Shown here: piece after piece, positions 48,632-57,260 of the stretch
How the letters are laid out: each line of letters starts with the position of its first letter
Numbering within the stretch: position 1 is the stretch's first letter
IMG/VR virus record: IMGVR_UViG_3300009488_000019
Location: 1 to 64,000 of that record
Direction: 5' to 3' (one strand)
From: a virus
DNA length: 64,000 nt
Notes under the pieces: generated by a model
The model's input: only the letters and a program-made list of their open reading frames with translations
What the model was told of the DNA's origin: nothing
The model's database searches: none
Program-made: the position numbers and the translations under genes

Positions 48632-49333
48632 TTATACGCCTCCCGAAAATTCTTTCCATTTGATTGTTTCTTGGTGAGTTGAGGTACCACCAGACATTGC
48701 ATGTTTGGTTGCATTCGATACATACTTTCGATACTCTCTACGATAGTCACCAGCCGAAGGCCCATCTGTCCAGACTTGACCCGGCATCTTAAGGATACGA
48801 AACTTTGCACCAGCTACGAAAGCCTCTGACCAATCCTCAAATAGATCGGTGTCGATCGTTGTAGCGTCTCTCAGGGGCTTTAAAGACAGTTTAAAATAGA
48901 TTGTACTCATGTCGTCAGCCATATCAAAGACTCGTATGGTATGATTGTTTGGAATCCAAAAGAACTTAAACCGATTATCATTTGCAATAACACTACCTGC
49001 ACCAGTATTGGTTTGCTCCCAATTCGTCAGGGTGTTACGTATGTTACGCTTGTAAGGTACATAGCGCTCTCCGTCAATCATGATCTCAAGAAGAGTTACC
49101 GGGCGAAGGTTCAGACAAAATTCAGATATGTCGAAGTCGATACAATCTTGGATATCATCATCAATATCGTCTTCGTCAATATCCAACTCAAACTCTCGCT
49201 GTAGGATATTTGTCTTCTTACAGAAGTCCAGAATGACTGTGACTACTTCACGCTGAACGATCGGATCAGGGCATGACAAAACGTCTGGCTTGATCAGTTG
49301 TTTCAATTCTGTGATTGCTGTGGTATGTGCCAT
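48632..49333 (-). CDS. Putative head-tail/tail protein
   Basis: 233 residues (MAHTTAITELKQLIKPDVLSC). An acidic stretch DIDEDDIDDDIQDC is followed by a beta-rich region. Comparable genes sit between the adaptor and tail fibre in podoviruses. No specific family is claimed. Confidence 0.6.
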   Translation of the reverse strand: MAHTTAITELKQLIKPDVLSCPDPIVQREVVTVILDFCKKTNILQREFELDIDEDDIDDDIQDCIDFDISEFCLNLRPVTLLEIMIDGERYVPYKRNIRNTLTNWEQTNTGAGSVIANDNRFKFFWIPNNHTIRVFDMADDMSTIYFKLSLKPLRDATTIDTDLFEDWSEAFVAGAKFRILKMPGQVWTDGPSAGDYRREYRKYVSNATKHAMSGGTSTHQETIKWKEFSGGV

Positions 49334-50007
49334 TAGTCAGTCTCCCTATTTTTCTTTGGACTATAAATCTCCTCTGCGCCTTCCTTACGGCCAAGGCTCT
49401 CTAAGAAGATATCCATGTGTCCCTTTGTGCGTAGAAAGCTGTTTTCAATATCAGTATCTTTTGAAAAACATAAAGCCAAGCAATAATGCAATAGGCTATT
49501 GGCATACTCGTCTTCCATCATAATGTCGTCACCAATAACTTTTGAACCATTGTCAGGCAGCTTCCCGGTCATGACCTCAAGGTAATTTGTACCTGTTGAT
49601 TTCGGATACACCCAAAAGAGTTTCGGTGCCCGTTTGGAATCATATATAACATGCGTAACTACTGCATTGGCCGTGTCAGCCATCCAGCCCGGATTGATAG
49701 CGTTCATCAACTTCTTATCAACTACCTCTACCACATCTCCACGAGTTAATCCATCTGTGCCCATATTACTCAGCACGTCAAGAAGCATCACTGCTCGTGT
49801 AGGTAGGGATTGTTGCGAACCTGCTGCTAAAGCCACGGCTTCAACCACAGGATAAGAATCGGTTTTAAGTTTAGCGATTTCCGTCTCACCATCTTTGACC
49901 CAACCTAACATCTCAGCTTCTGTCCAGCGCCGGGTTGTTTGATCCGAATCCTCATCCTGTAGTATGATTTCAGCTTTATCAATTATGCTTTGATAAGTCT
50001 CAGCCAT
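49333..50007 (-). CDS. Head-tail adaptor-like protein (DUF6682-type)
   Basis: 224 residues. RRWTEAEMLGWVKDGETEI, SQQSLPTRAVMLLDVLSNMG and NPGWMADT match a family found downstream of podovirus capsid genes and thought to be the adaptor between portal and nozzle. GGAGG precedes the ATG. Confidence 0.7.
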   Translation of the reverse strand: MAETYQSIIDKAEIILQDEDSDQTTRRWTEAEMLGWVKDGETEIAKLKTDSYPVVEAVALAAGSQQSLPTRAVMLLDVLSNMGTDGLTRGDVVEVVDKKLMNAINPGWMADTANAVVTHVIYDSKRAPKLFWVYPKSTGTNYLEVMTGKLPDNGSKVIGDDIMMEDEYANSLLHYCLALCFSKDTDIENSFLRTKGHMDIFLESLGRKEGAEEIYSPKKNRETD

Positions 50008-50018
50008 TTCTCCTCCGA

Positions 50019-50444
50019 TTAGTCAACGTAACTGTAAGGGTAACGTTGGACTTTTCGTGACTTCCATTCGATGCTACCGTCCATCATGGTAGCGGGATAG
50101 AGACGATCCTCAACCGCATCCTTAATACATGAATCGAGAATGTACTTCGGAACTTCGACTTCGATCTCTTTGGGAATGTAAAAGCCACGTCCGTTATGGC
50201 CTACGAAGACATACGGTATGTCTTGCTCTCCGATGGAATGAAAGATAACCTTTCTAAGATCAATGCCCTTGTCTTTCAACTCCTGCACATGCTCTTGGGT
50301 TTCCTCCACTTCACCTTTAACTGCGGCCAGTTTGATTGCGTCAATTGCTGCTTTACGATTGTACTTCTCAAGTTTGATACTGAGACGATCCAGTTCACCT
50401 TGAATTTCGGAATCTTTCCAACTCCATAAATTTGTTTTACTCAT
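50019..50444 (-). CDS. Hypothetical protein with coiled coil, near capsid gene
   Basis: 141 residues from MSKTNLWSWKDSEIQ, using the AAGGAGATAT site. The N-terminal half is a coiled coil; the second half (EQDIPYVFVGHNGRGFYIPK) is beta-rich. Function unknown; a structural role is inferred from position. Confidence 0.6.
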   Translation of the reverse strand: MSKTNLWSWKDSEIQGELDRLSIKLEKYNRKAAIDAIKLAAVKGEVEETQEHVQELKDKGIDLRKVIFHSIGEQDIPYVFVGHNGRGFYIPKEIEVEVPKYILDSCIKDAVEDRLYPATMMDGSIEWKSRKVQRYPYSYVD

Positions 50445-50494
50445 AATTATATCTCCTTGATCTCTGCTGGGTAACAGGTTAGCCCTCACATTAT

Positions 50495-50522
50495 CCCTCT
50501 CTTATTTTTAAAGTGGAGAGGG
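50495..50522. terminator. Inverted repeat after the capsid gene
   Basis: CCCTCTC and GAGAGGG pair around an A/T-rich loop about 70 bp past the capsid stop. The T/A run is inside the loop, so intrinsic termination is uncertain. It may stabilise the capsid message. Confidence 0.35.
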
Positions 50523-50591
50523 CCGGGGGAGGGAGTCCCGACCCAAACCACTATACTAATTACTACCAAGACAATTAGCCTAAACCGATCT

Positions 50592-51644
50592 TTAGGTCAG
50601 GGCATCATCGTCTGAGATTGCAACTTCGATCCGGGTCATCCATGAGTCGTTCAGGATGATGGTCGTTTGCATCGACTTCCAAGATGCGTGATTACGCTGT
50701 GCCAGCGGATCGGAATCCGAAGGTTTTGCGTTCACGATCATCGGCGTAATGGCGGCTTTGCCTTTCAGCGGAACCAGACCATAAGCGTCTTTTGCAAAGA
50801 TTAGGATCGGATACACGTCTGCGATTCCACCCGTCTCAAGGACGTTAGAACCGGAGCTTGCACCACCACCTCGCCACGGCTCTACGAGTGTAGAGGCGAC
50901 AAAGCGGATTTTACCAATCGCACCAATCTCGTTGTCCCACGGTGAAACGCTACCGTAGTCAGCCGGTGACACGAAGGTCGTCAGCTTCTCAAGATTGTAA
51001 CGCATGTCGGTATGACACACGCCTACGAAGGCCGGTAGGATCGCCTCTGTCCCGTAAGACGGAGTCGAACGAACCATACTCATGATCGGCTTAGCAAGCT
51101 GCCGCTCAAGAGAACGCTCTGCCCGGCGAAGGTCGGCCAGTGCCAGAACGGTGTTAACATCGGTACGTGCTGTACCATTCGCATAGATCACGTTGGTTCC
51201 CGCTTTTAGAACGTTGAAACGTGCGGATTCCAGAATGATCGGTGCTTGCTCACCAAGGACTTCGATGGCCTCTTGAAGAACGGGGTCTTCGTGAGTGTCC
51301 ATGACCACGTCAGAAATTTCCACCCGGTCGCCGTACTGCACGAGCGTAGCGGTAACATCCTGTTTACTCAGAGCGGTTGCGGAAGGCGTTACACCCTCTG
51401 TCAGTTGCTTCTGGGTCGGATCGAAGTTGTCGGTGGAGAAATACGCTGCCGGTGTAAAGGTCGAAAGAGCGGCGTCTTTCAGGAAGTACCGTCTGAACGA
51501 TACTGTTTTTGTCGAGTTTTTAGGAAGCGGTTTCGACTGACCGAACTTCTCAAAAACAAGTACCGGCATTCCACGTTTCAGAAGTTCTCTGACAACGTAT
51601 GCTGCGGTACGGGGGCTAATATCTCCATAAATGACTTGACTCAT
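50592..51644 (-). CDS. Major capsid protein (N4-gp56 family)
   Basis: 350 residues. TKTVSFRRYFLKDAALS, LTEGVTPSATALSKQDVTAT and LVQYGDRVEISDVV are the signature of the N4-gp56 capsid family (HK97 fold). The rest fits in length and ends with a beta-rich stretch. It follows the scaffold gene in the late operon and should be the most abundant virion protein. Confidence 0.9.
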   Translation of the reverse strand: MSQVIYGDISPRTAAYVVRELLKRGMPVLVFEKFGQSKPLPKNSTKTVSFRRYFLKDAALSTFTPAAYFSTDNFDPTQKQLTEGVTPSATALSKQDVTATLVQYGDRVEISDVVMDTHEDPVLQEAIEVLGEQAPIILESARFNVLKAGTNVIYANGTARTDVNTVLALADLRRAERSLERQLAKPIMSMVRSTPSYGTEAILPAFVGVCHTDMRYNLEKLTTFVSPADYGSVSPWDNEIGAIGKIRFVASTLVEPWRGGGASSGSNVLETGGIADVYPILIFAKDAYGLVPLKGKAAITPMIVNAKPSDSDPLAQRNHASWKSMQTTIILNDSWMTRIEVAISDDDALT

Positions 51645-51665
51645 AATGGTGTCTCCTTAAATAGT

Positions 51666-52763
51666 TTACTTCTGCTTTTCGTCTTTTTTCTCTAACTCGT
51701 CCCAAGCTCCATCGAAGTCGTCCTTAGTGATTTTAACAGCACCCTTCTTAGCGCCAGCGGTGCTGGCAGGTACTGCTTCGATCGCTGCGGCCTTAGCCTT
51801 CTTCTCCTCAGAACTTGCAGAATTGGTTGTGGTTTCTTTGCCTTTGCCAGCGGCACGTTTATAACTGTCAAACATACCGATAACCTCTGATGCGGAACCC
51901 TTTTTTAGAATCTCATGCAATCTGGGCTGCAAGTATTCAGGCTGTCGTTTGATCCAAGTTTCCAGCGCCCCTGAGTCATAAATCTTCTGCCAATCAGAGT
52001 GGGCTGTATTGATAGCGGCCATGTGAATCCTATCAGCCTCTACCTGTGCAGTTTCCTGCGCTGCTCCTTGGTTCTCTTCCAGCGTTTCAATCTTGTCGCC
52101 AATCTTGTCATTGAAAATCTTGGTAGCTAACTTCTCCGCTACCTTTTTCATTGGGCCTTCCAAATCAGGATATTCTTTGAAGAAAACACTCAACTCAGCA
52201 TCATCAATATCAGGGGAGACTTCCGATGTACTATCTTTTCCCTTAGCCTCTGCGTCTTTGAGCTTTTGTTCAGCCTCTGCTGCACGCTTCTCCGCAGCTT
52301 TAATCCTGCCGTCCCACGAGCGCATCTTCTGCTCTTGCGCTGACTGTGCATCTTTCAGCGCTGTAATCTCTGCGTCACGGGGATCAGGGGTGATTTTCTT
52401 ACCATCACTATCAAGCGTCTTATCGGGGTCAGCTTGGGCGGTGTTAAGAATGTCACCGTCTGTGTCACCAGAATCAGTGGACTGAGACTCTTTTGCCAGT
52501 GCGTCTGCTTCCGCTTTCGCTTTAGCTTTGGCATCCGTTTCTTCATTCTTTGCTAACTGAGCTTCCTGATCAGCATCTGTTTCATCAAGTGGTTTGGTAA
52601 CTTTCTTACCTTCCAGTTCGTCCCAACCGGCATCAAATTCATCCTGATTAGGATCATCGGGTTCAAGAGCTTTCAGTGTTTTTAACTCTTCGGCTTCATC
52701 AGCCTTTAAAGTTTCGATTGCCTCTAACTCTTCTATTCGTGCTTTTTGATCTAATGTAATCAT
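51666..52763 (-). CDS. Scaffolding protein
   Basis: 365 residues from MITLDQKARIEELEA (GGAGACACT upstream). Very acidic and helical, with a Lys/Glu/Ala-rich middle and no globular domain, as expected for a scaffold between portal and capsid genes. The N-terminal region has DEFDAGWDELEGKK and the C-terminal region DDFDGAWDELEKK, nearly the same 10-residue motif, which also appears in the portal protein. Confidence 0.8.
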   Translation of the reverse strand: MITLDQKARIEELEAIETLKADEAEELKTLKALEPDDPNQDEFDAGWDELEGKKVTKPLDETDADQEAQLAKNEETDAKAKAKAEADALAKESQSTDSGDTDGDILNTAQADPDKTLDSDGKKITPDPRDAEITALKDAQSAQEQKMRSWDGRIKAAEKRAAEAEQKLKDAEAKGKDSTSEVSPDIDDAELSVFFKEYPDLEGPMKKVAEKLATKIFNDKIGDKIETLEENQGAAQETAQVEADRIHMAAINTAHSDWQKIYDSGALETWIKRQPEYLQPRLHEILKKGSASEVIGMFDSYKRAAGKGKETTTNSASSEEKKAKAAAIEAVPASTAGAKKGAVKITKDDFDGAWDELEKKDEKQK

Positions 52764-52834
52764 AGTGTCTCCTAACGTATCCCCGTAGCCTTTGCAGGGC
52801 AGGGGCATTACTTGACAGGTTCCCTCCTGTCTGA

Positions 52835-53071
52835 TTATTCTCCGAAGGCACCGTCATATTCAGTGACTTGGACTTTGGGGCCAATCCCCTTGTGCATCAG
52901 TTTGAGTTCCCTGATTGCGCCTTGATTTTTTAAGAACTCGTCTTGCTCCGCTGTATCGTTCTTTTCCCGAAGGTCGGCTATCCAAACACCGACCAGTTTA
53001 CGAAATGCACGGGCTGCGTCTGTCTGGGCAAACTCCTTGCATTCAGCCATTACCGTTTTCCGTTGTTGCAT
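52835..53071 (-). CDS. Small helical protein between portal and scaffold
   Basis: 78 residues (MQQRKTVMAECKEFAQ), AAGGAGGG upstream. Helical, and ends in TEYDGAFGE, a partial match to the DFDGA(F/W)DE motif of the portal and scaffold. It may take part in prohead assembly (inference). Confidence 0.6.
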   Translation of the reverse strand: MQQRKTVMAECKEFAQTDAARAFRKLVGVWIADLREKNDTAEQDEFLKNQGAIRELKLMHKGIGPKVQVTEYDGAFGE

Positions 53072-53080
53072 AGTCCCTCC

Positions 53081-55201
53081 TTACTGTGCAGATGCGGTTG
53101 GGTTACCATTGTTGGGCTTAATCTCTGTGCCCCCGCCGGTACTCAAATCCTTCTGGTTGCCGGGGCCAGCGTTATTGGTATCTCCCGCTGCGCCCGGATC
53201 ATTACTTACGTGACCACCTGACTGAGCTTTAAGCATTGCCAAATCCTTCTCGAACTGTGCATCGGCTGCGGCTGCTTCGGCTCGACTCTTCTCTTCAATC
53301 TTGACAGAGTTCGGGTCTTTGATCAAGTCCATGTCGTCCAGATCAAGAACCTTGGTATACTCTCGAAGGACGTTGTCCCGTTTGGTATACATAAGGTCGG
53401 TCGGGTTGTTGGTTACATTCATAAAAGTGATAAGTGACTCCGCTTTTACTTCTCTTGCGATTAGCGAAGTACTACCCTTTGCCATGACCTGATAATCACC
53501 CTTGATATTTTCCTTCGGATTAAACTCCATGTTCCAGAAGTAAAGCCCTTTAATAAAAGGTAGGGTAATACCATCATCAAAGTTTTTAATCTGATCCTTC
53601 ACGGTTACATTGGCTGCACCCATAAGCATTGAAAGCCCGGAAGCCGTCTTACCTGCGCCGCCTACGTTCTGGCTGTCGCCGTACATGTACCGTGGAATAG
53701 CCGTTACTTCATCCGTTGCGCTCATGAAGAAATTAATCATCGCCATGAACTCATTGGTGTATGAAGGTAGACTATAGACCCGTATGGCCTGAGCGGTTGC
53801 ATCAGTTCCAGTACCGTCCCGCAGGAAGACTCTAAACGGATATAAATCTTTTGGGTCTTCGTTTACATCAAGCAGATCGGTATTGGCCTCAATGATAGGC
53901 CCGGCTGAGATAGCAGCATTGTCAAGCATTGCTCTGACAGACGCATTAAATAACTTTTGCGCTTGTCGCATAATGCTGGGGATACCTTCTCCCCAAAGGC
54001 TGGTATCGTCTTTATCATAGTAATAGAAATGGTACGGCAGTGTCACGCCTTCGATATGAGAGACATTTGCCTTAATTATAATGTCACCCAAAATCCAAAC
54101 GTTTGCTGCGACTTCCAGTTGAAACTCGTCTGGAATATCTACACCGGCATCACGGAGTTTGTCAGCGCTCAAGAATCCCCAATACTCTTTTAGCTCGTAT
54201 TTTCCTTTACGGCCAATCACGCCGGGGCCACTCGACTCATGCTTGTCACTCCACGTCTGGGATATAGATGTGTTATTAAGACCCCTCAGATCGTTCTCAA
54301 AGGTCTTTAACTCTGCATCACCATCAGGATACTGTCGGAGGTATGCGTTGATTGCTGCGCCATTGAAGTCGTCTCTCTGGCCTAACTCTTCCACCTTATG
54401 CCGGTTCATGACATAACGTTGAAACGCTCCTCTCATTTCATCCGGTTGGCGTGCAGACATGTCAGGATACACGTCCCATACTGATACGTTTTCACAGTAT
54501 GGAGTCAGCTTCTTCATTTCAATGGTTACCCATTCGCCGGTTTCCTGATTAGGTAACCAACGTTTCGATGTGACCGTCTTGGCCAGTGGGCCTTTCAGGA
54601 TACCTGTTCCGTACAGGTTTCCATCGAAAATCGTTTGACGGATAATCCAGCGGTATTTCAACTCACTAAGCTGGTCGTGCATTTCTTGTTCCATGTTACG
54701 GCTACGCAACTCTGCCTCTTCATTGATGAACTTTCGGATCAACTCTTCCGTAGGCTCCTCACCGGTCTGCTCTTGGTATTGCAGCATGATGGATTCAATG
54801 ACCTCTGGCAGTAGCTCAGGGATCGGTGACGGACTGATAGACCAGTTCTTATCGCCGTTAGCGGGAAAGAGCAAGTCAGTTTCCCTTGCTGCGACTGTCT
54901 TCGTCTTAGTTCGAGTTAGACTTAAGAAAGCCTTAGATCGTTTCGGATGAAGTTTGGCCAACACTTCCGGGTCATACTCTCCCCGGTATTGGCGAAGGTC
55001 TTTAATCCACCGCTCTTCTGTGAGCCTCTTGTCACGCTCAAACTCACCAAACATAGACAGCAGGTTAGAACCTAATGGAGTTCTGTATTTCTCCATTTCG
55101 ATAATACCATCCATGCCGGTACCGTCTTTTTCAGCGGTTTCGATTTCATCAAAGGCACCATCAAAATCGTCTTTATATGCTTCTGGATTATCTTTAGGCA
55201 T
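53081..55201 (-). CDS. Portal protein
   Basis: 706 residues. Typical podoviral portal features: RTKTKTVAARETDLLFP, a clip/stem area with TIFDGNLYGTGILKGP, LPYHFYYYDKDDTSLWGEGI and SIMRQAQKLFNASVRAMLDN. An Ala/Glu-rich barrel and a disordered Gly/Asn-rich C-terminus follow. The N-terminus carries DDFDGAFDEIE, shared with the scaffold. It forms the dodecameric DNA channel at one capsid vertex. Confidence 0.85.
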   Translation of the reverse strand: MPKDNPEAYKDDFDGAFDEIETAEKDGTGMDGIIEMEKYRTPLGSNLLSMFGEFERDKRLTEERWIKDLRQYRGEYDPEVLAKLHPKRSKAFLSLTRTKTKTVAARETDLLFPANGDKNWSISPSPIPELLPEVIESIMLQYQEQTGEEPTEELIRKFINEEAELRSRNMEQEMHDQLSELKYRWIIRQTIFDGNLYGTGILKGPLAKTVTSKRWLPNQETGEWVTIEMKKLTPYCENVSVWDVYPDMSARQPDEMRGAFQRYVMNRHKVEELGQRDDFNGAAINAYLRQYPDGDAELKTFENDLRGLNNTSISQTWSDKHESSGPGVIGRKGKYELKEYWGFLSADKLRDAGVDIPDEFQLEVAANVWILGDIIIKANVSHIEGVTLPYHFYYYDKDDTSLWGEGIPSIMRQAQKLFNASVRAMLDNAAISAGPIIEANTDLLDVNEDPKDLYPFRVFLRDGTGTDATAQAIRVYSLPSYTNEFMAMINFFMSATDEVTAIPRYMYGDSQNVGGAGKTASGLSMLMGAANVTVKDQIKNFDDGITLPFIKGLYFWNMEFNPKENIKGDYQVMAKGSTSLIAREVKAESLITFMNVTNNPTDLMYTKRDNVLREYTKVLDLDDMDLIKDPNSVKIEEKSRAEAAAADAQFEKDLAMLKAQSGGHVSNDPGAAGDTNNAGPGNQKDLSTGGGTEIKPNNGNPTASAQ

Positions 55202-55212
55202 AACGTCCTCTT

Positions 55213-56718
55213 TTAGTAACCGGCATCACTATCTGCTGGCATATTAGTGGGTGTCTCAGTATGCTTGGCCTTGAGCTTCTTACGGCCCTTAGCTGTTCTC
55301 CCCCCTGTCAATTCCATGACCGCATACTGTAAAGCATCATGAACGTGTGAGTAAATATTCTTATCTGCTTTTTCGTGGAACTTTGGATCGGAGTTCCCTG
55401 CTGAAATGGCAACACGCTTCTTTTCAAAATGGTACTCACTGATAAATCCTTTTCGTAATACCTCACAAGTTGGATTTAAAATGAAGCCCTTTAATTTACG
55501 CAAAACGTGTACCACAGATTCCTTACGCTTTGTCCAGTTATTTGTCAGCCCGGTACGATACGGTAGGCCAGCCGCCTTAATGACTTCACACGCTGAACGC
55601 ATATCATTGTCTGACCGTTTCGTGGCTGAAGGATCAACAATCAATTGGTACGCAAAGCCTTTGTAGTTATTCTTGAGATACGGTTTAAGATGGTCTTCAC
55701 AGAACTTCTCAATTGAACAGTCCTCTGTTACCAACTCGTCCAGTACCAGAACTTCTCCCATCGGCGTAAGCTGCGTTATACAGGCAGCGGGTGTTAGGCC
55801 CAAGTCCATTCCGATTACCAGTGGCACACCCTTAAGAGGTTTGTGAATATTCTTTGCTGTATGAATATTATCATCAAACTCTGGGTACACTGGCCGCCCA
55901 CTCTGCATCAGACCATAGTTGTTCAGGATCATAATGTTGACCCAATCTGGTCTGGCTCCGTATACCTGATCTTGGTAGTAATCGTCAGGTACGTTTCTAA
56001 CATTATCGGCTTCGTAGTTGATTATATAATGGTTCCCAGCAACATCAACAATTGGCTCCTTAGAGTCAATCCTTGGATCGTTGTTGGCTACCAGAAGCAG
56101 TGCTGACGGCTGATGGTAGAAACCATGCTTCGGTGGCTTCTCTTCTTCTGCAATAGTGTAAAGCCAATGCGAAGTATCAACGGAGTTGTAATCACAAATA
56201 ATAAATGGTGATACAGGTCTTAATGATTCATCACCCGGCTCTTGTGGGAACCGGTTAATACGAGACTTGGACATCTGATGGATGCCTCTTGGAATCTCAG
56301 CACACTCATTGATATGCATGCCAGTTAACTCCAAGGATTGTAATTTGTTGACATCGTCCTCACGGTCGAGAGCGATAAAGACCAACTCAATGTCAACCAG
56401 CGATTCCCCGTCAGGGTGCGGGAACCGTAGCTCTCCACGGATAGGTGTATCGTACACTATATTGACCATGCCCTTAAACCAGTTCTTCCATGATTTAATG
56501 ACGGTCGATTTCAACGCCGGGTACGATGCTCGTATGATTGCGTACCGACTGAACCGTGTGTTGTCATACCAAACCTTTTGCTTCATGGCGTTTAAGACGA
56601 TCTGCCAAATACAACCAGATGATTTTCCAGAGCCTACTGGCCCCCGGCAGAATAAGTACTTCCGATCATCTGCATGTATCTGTGCGAACGTTGGTATGCT
56701 GCTATAGTTTAGTTCCAT
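55213..56718 (-). CDS. terL: Terminase large subunit
   Basis: 501 residues from MELNYSSIPTFAQ; a GTG start 12 codons upstream is possible. Walker A is RGPVGSGKSSG (about 25-35), followed by ELVFIALDREDDVNKLQSLE and an acidic LTGMHINECAE (Walker B-like). The nuclease half has VPLVIGMDLGLTPAA and LIVDPSATKRSDND. It cuts and pumps DNA into the prohead. No small subunit was recognised; the two small genes upstream are candidates only by position. Confidence 0.88.
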   Translation of the reverse strand: MELNYSSIPTFAQIHADDRKYLFCRGPVGSGKSSGCIWQIVLNAMKQKVWYDNTRFSRYAIIRASYPALKSTVIKSWKNWFKGMVNIVYDTPIRGELRFPHPDGESLVDIELVFIALDREDDVNKLQSLELTGMHINECAEIPRGIHQMSKSRINRFPQEPGDESLRPVSPFIICDYNSVDTSHWLYTIAEEEKPPKHGFYHQPSALLLVANNDPRIDSKEPIVDVAGNHYIINYEADNVRNVPDDYYQDQVYGARPDWVNIMILNNYGLMQSGRPVYPEFDDNIHTAKNIHKPLKGVPLVIGMDLGLTPAACITQLTPMGEVLVLDELVTEDCSIEKFCEDHLKPYLKNNYKGFAYQLIVDPSATKRSDNDMRSACEVIKAAGLPYRTGLTNNWTKRKESVVHVLRKLKGFILNPTCEVLRKGFISEYHFEKKRVAISAGNSDPKFHEKADKNIYSHVHDALQYAVMELTGGRTAKGRKKLKAKHTETPTNMPADSDAGY

Positions 56719-56947
56719 GATTCTTTTTAAATCTCCCCCCAAGTTGATATTCACGTCCTTCGATTTCTAAATGCTCTTCTCGCTCACGAGTAATTCCTTC
56801 GCAGTCATGTTTAAAACCCACCTTTAAGTTACGGTGACAGTCAGCTATACACCGACCACTACCATTTAACTTCGCAAAGGCGCAATGATCCCGCATGATC
56901 TTAAAACACTCTTGCATACTGAAAGTAGTAATTGTGCTTTGCGCCAT
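56702..56947 (-). CDS. Small Cys/His-rich protein
   Basis: 81 residues if MAQSTITTFSMQ is the start; the start is uncertain because no good ribosome site is visible and it lies in the preceding gene. CFKIMRDHCAFA, GRCIADCHRN and KHDCEGI form a probable zinc site. It overlaps the terminase start. Confidence 0.5.
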   Translation of the reverse strand: MAQSTITTFSMQECFKIMRDHCAFAKLNGSGRCIADCHRNLKVGFKHDCEGITREREEHLEIEGREYQLGGRFKKNHGTKL

Positions 56948-57260
56948 TGTCCAAGGTGACTTCAAATATAACCGTATGCTTCTGACCGCTCTTGTAAGCT
57001 GCGGTAGACGGATACTCGAAGTAAACAGAAATGATATAATCAGAGATTACGATGGATTTTGAATCGTTAATCAATTCAGAAGTTGTCTCTGTCTGATCAG
57101 CGATTGCGTCTTCCTTATCGACTTTGCCAAGATAACTTTTGACGGTTGCTGAGGAAAGTACCGTACCTGTTGGTAGGGCTTCTTCCATGTCAAAATTATG
57201 TGGGCCGTAATCATCACTGTAATATCTGACCTCTATTGTTTTACGTTCAAAATCTGGCAT
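56901..57260 (-). CDS. Hypothetical beta-rich protein
   Basis: 119 residues (MPDFERKTIEVRYYSDDYGP). Alternating strands and an Ig-like feel (SIVISDYIISVYFEYPSTAA). It starts within the radical SAM gene end and may be a virion accessory protein or belong to the modification cassette. No family recognised. Confidence 0.6.
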   Translation of the reverse strand: MPDFERKTIEVRYYSDDYGPHNFDMEEALPTGTVLSSATVKSYLGKVDKEDAIADQTETTSELINDSKSIVISDYIISVYFEYPSTAAYKSGQKHTVIFEVTLDNGAKHNYYFQYARVF

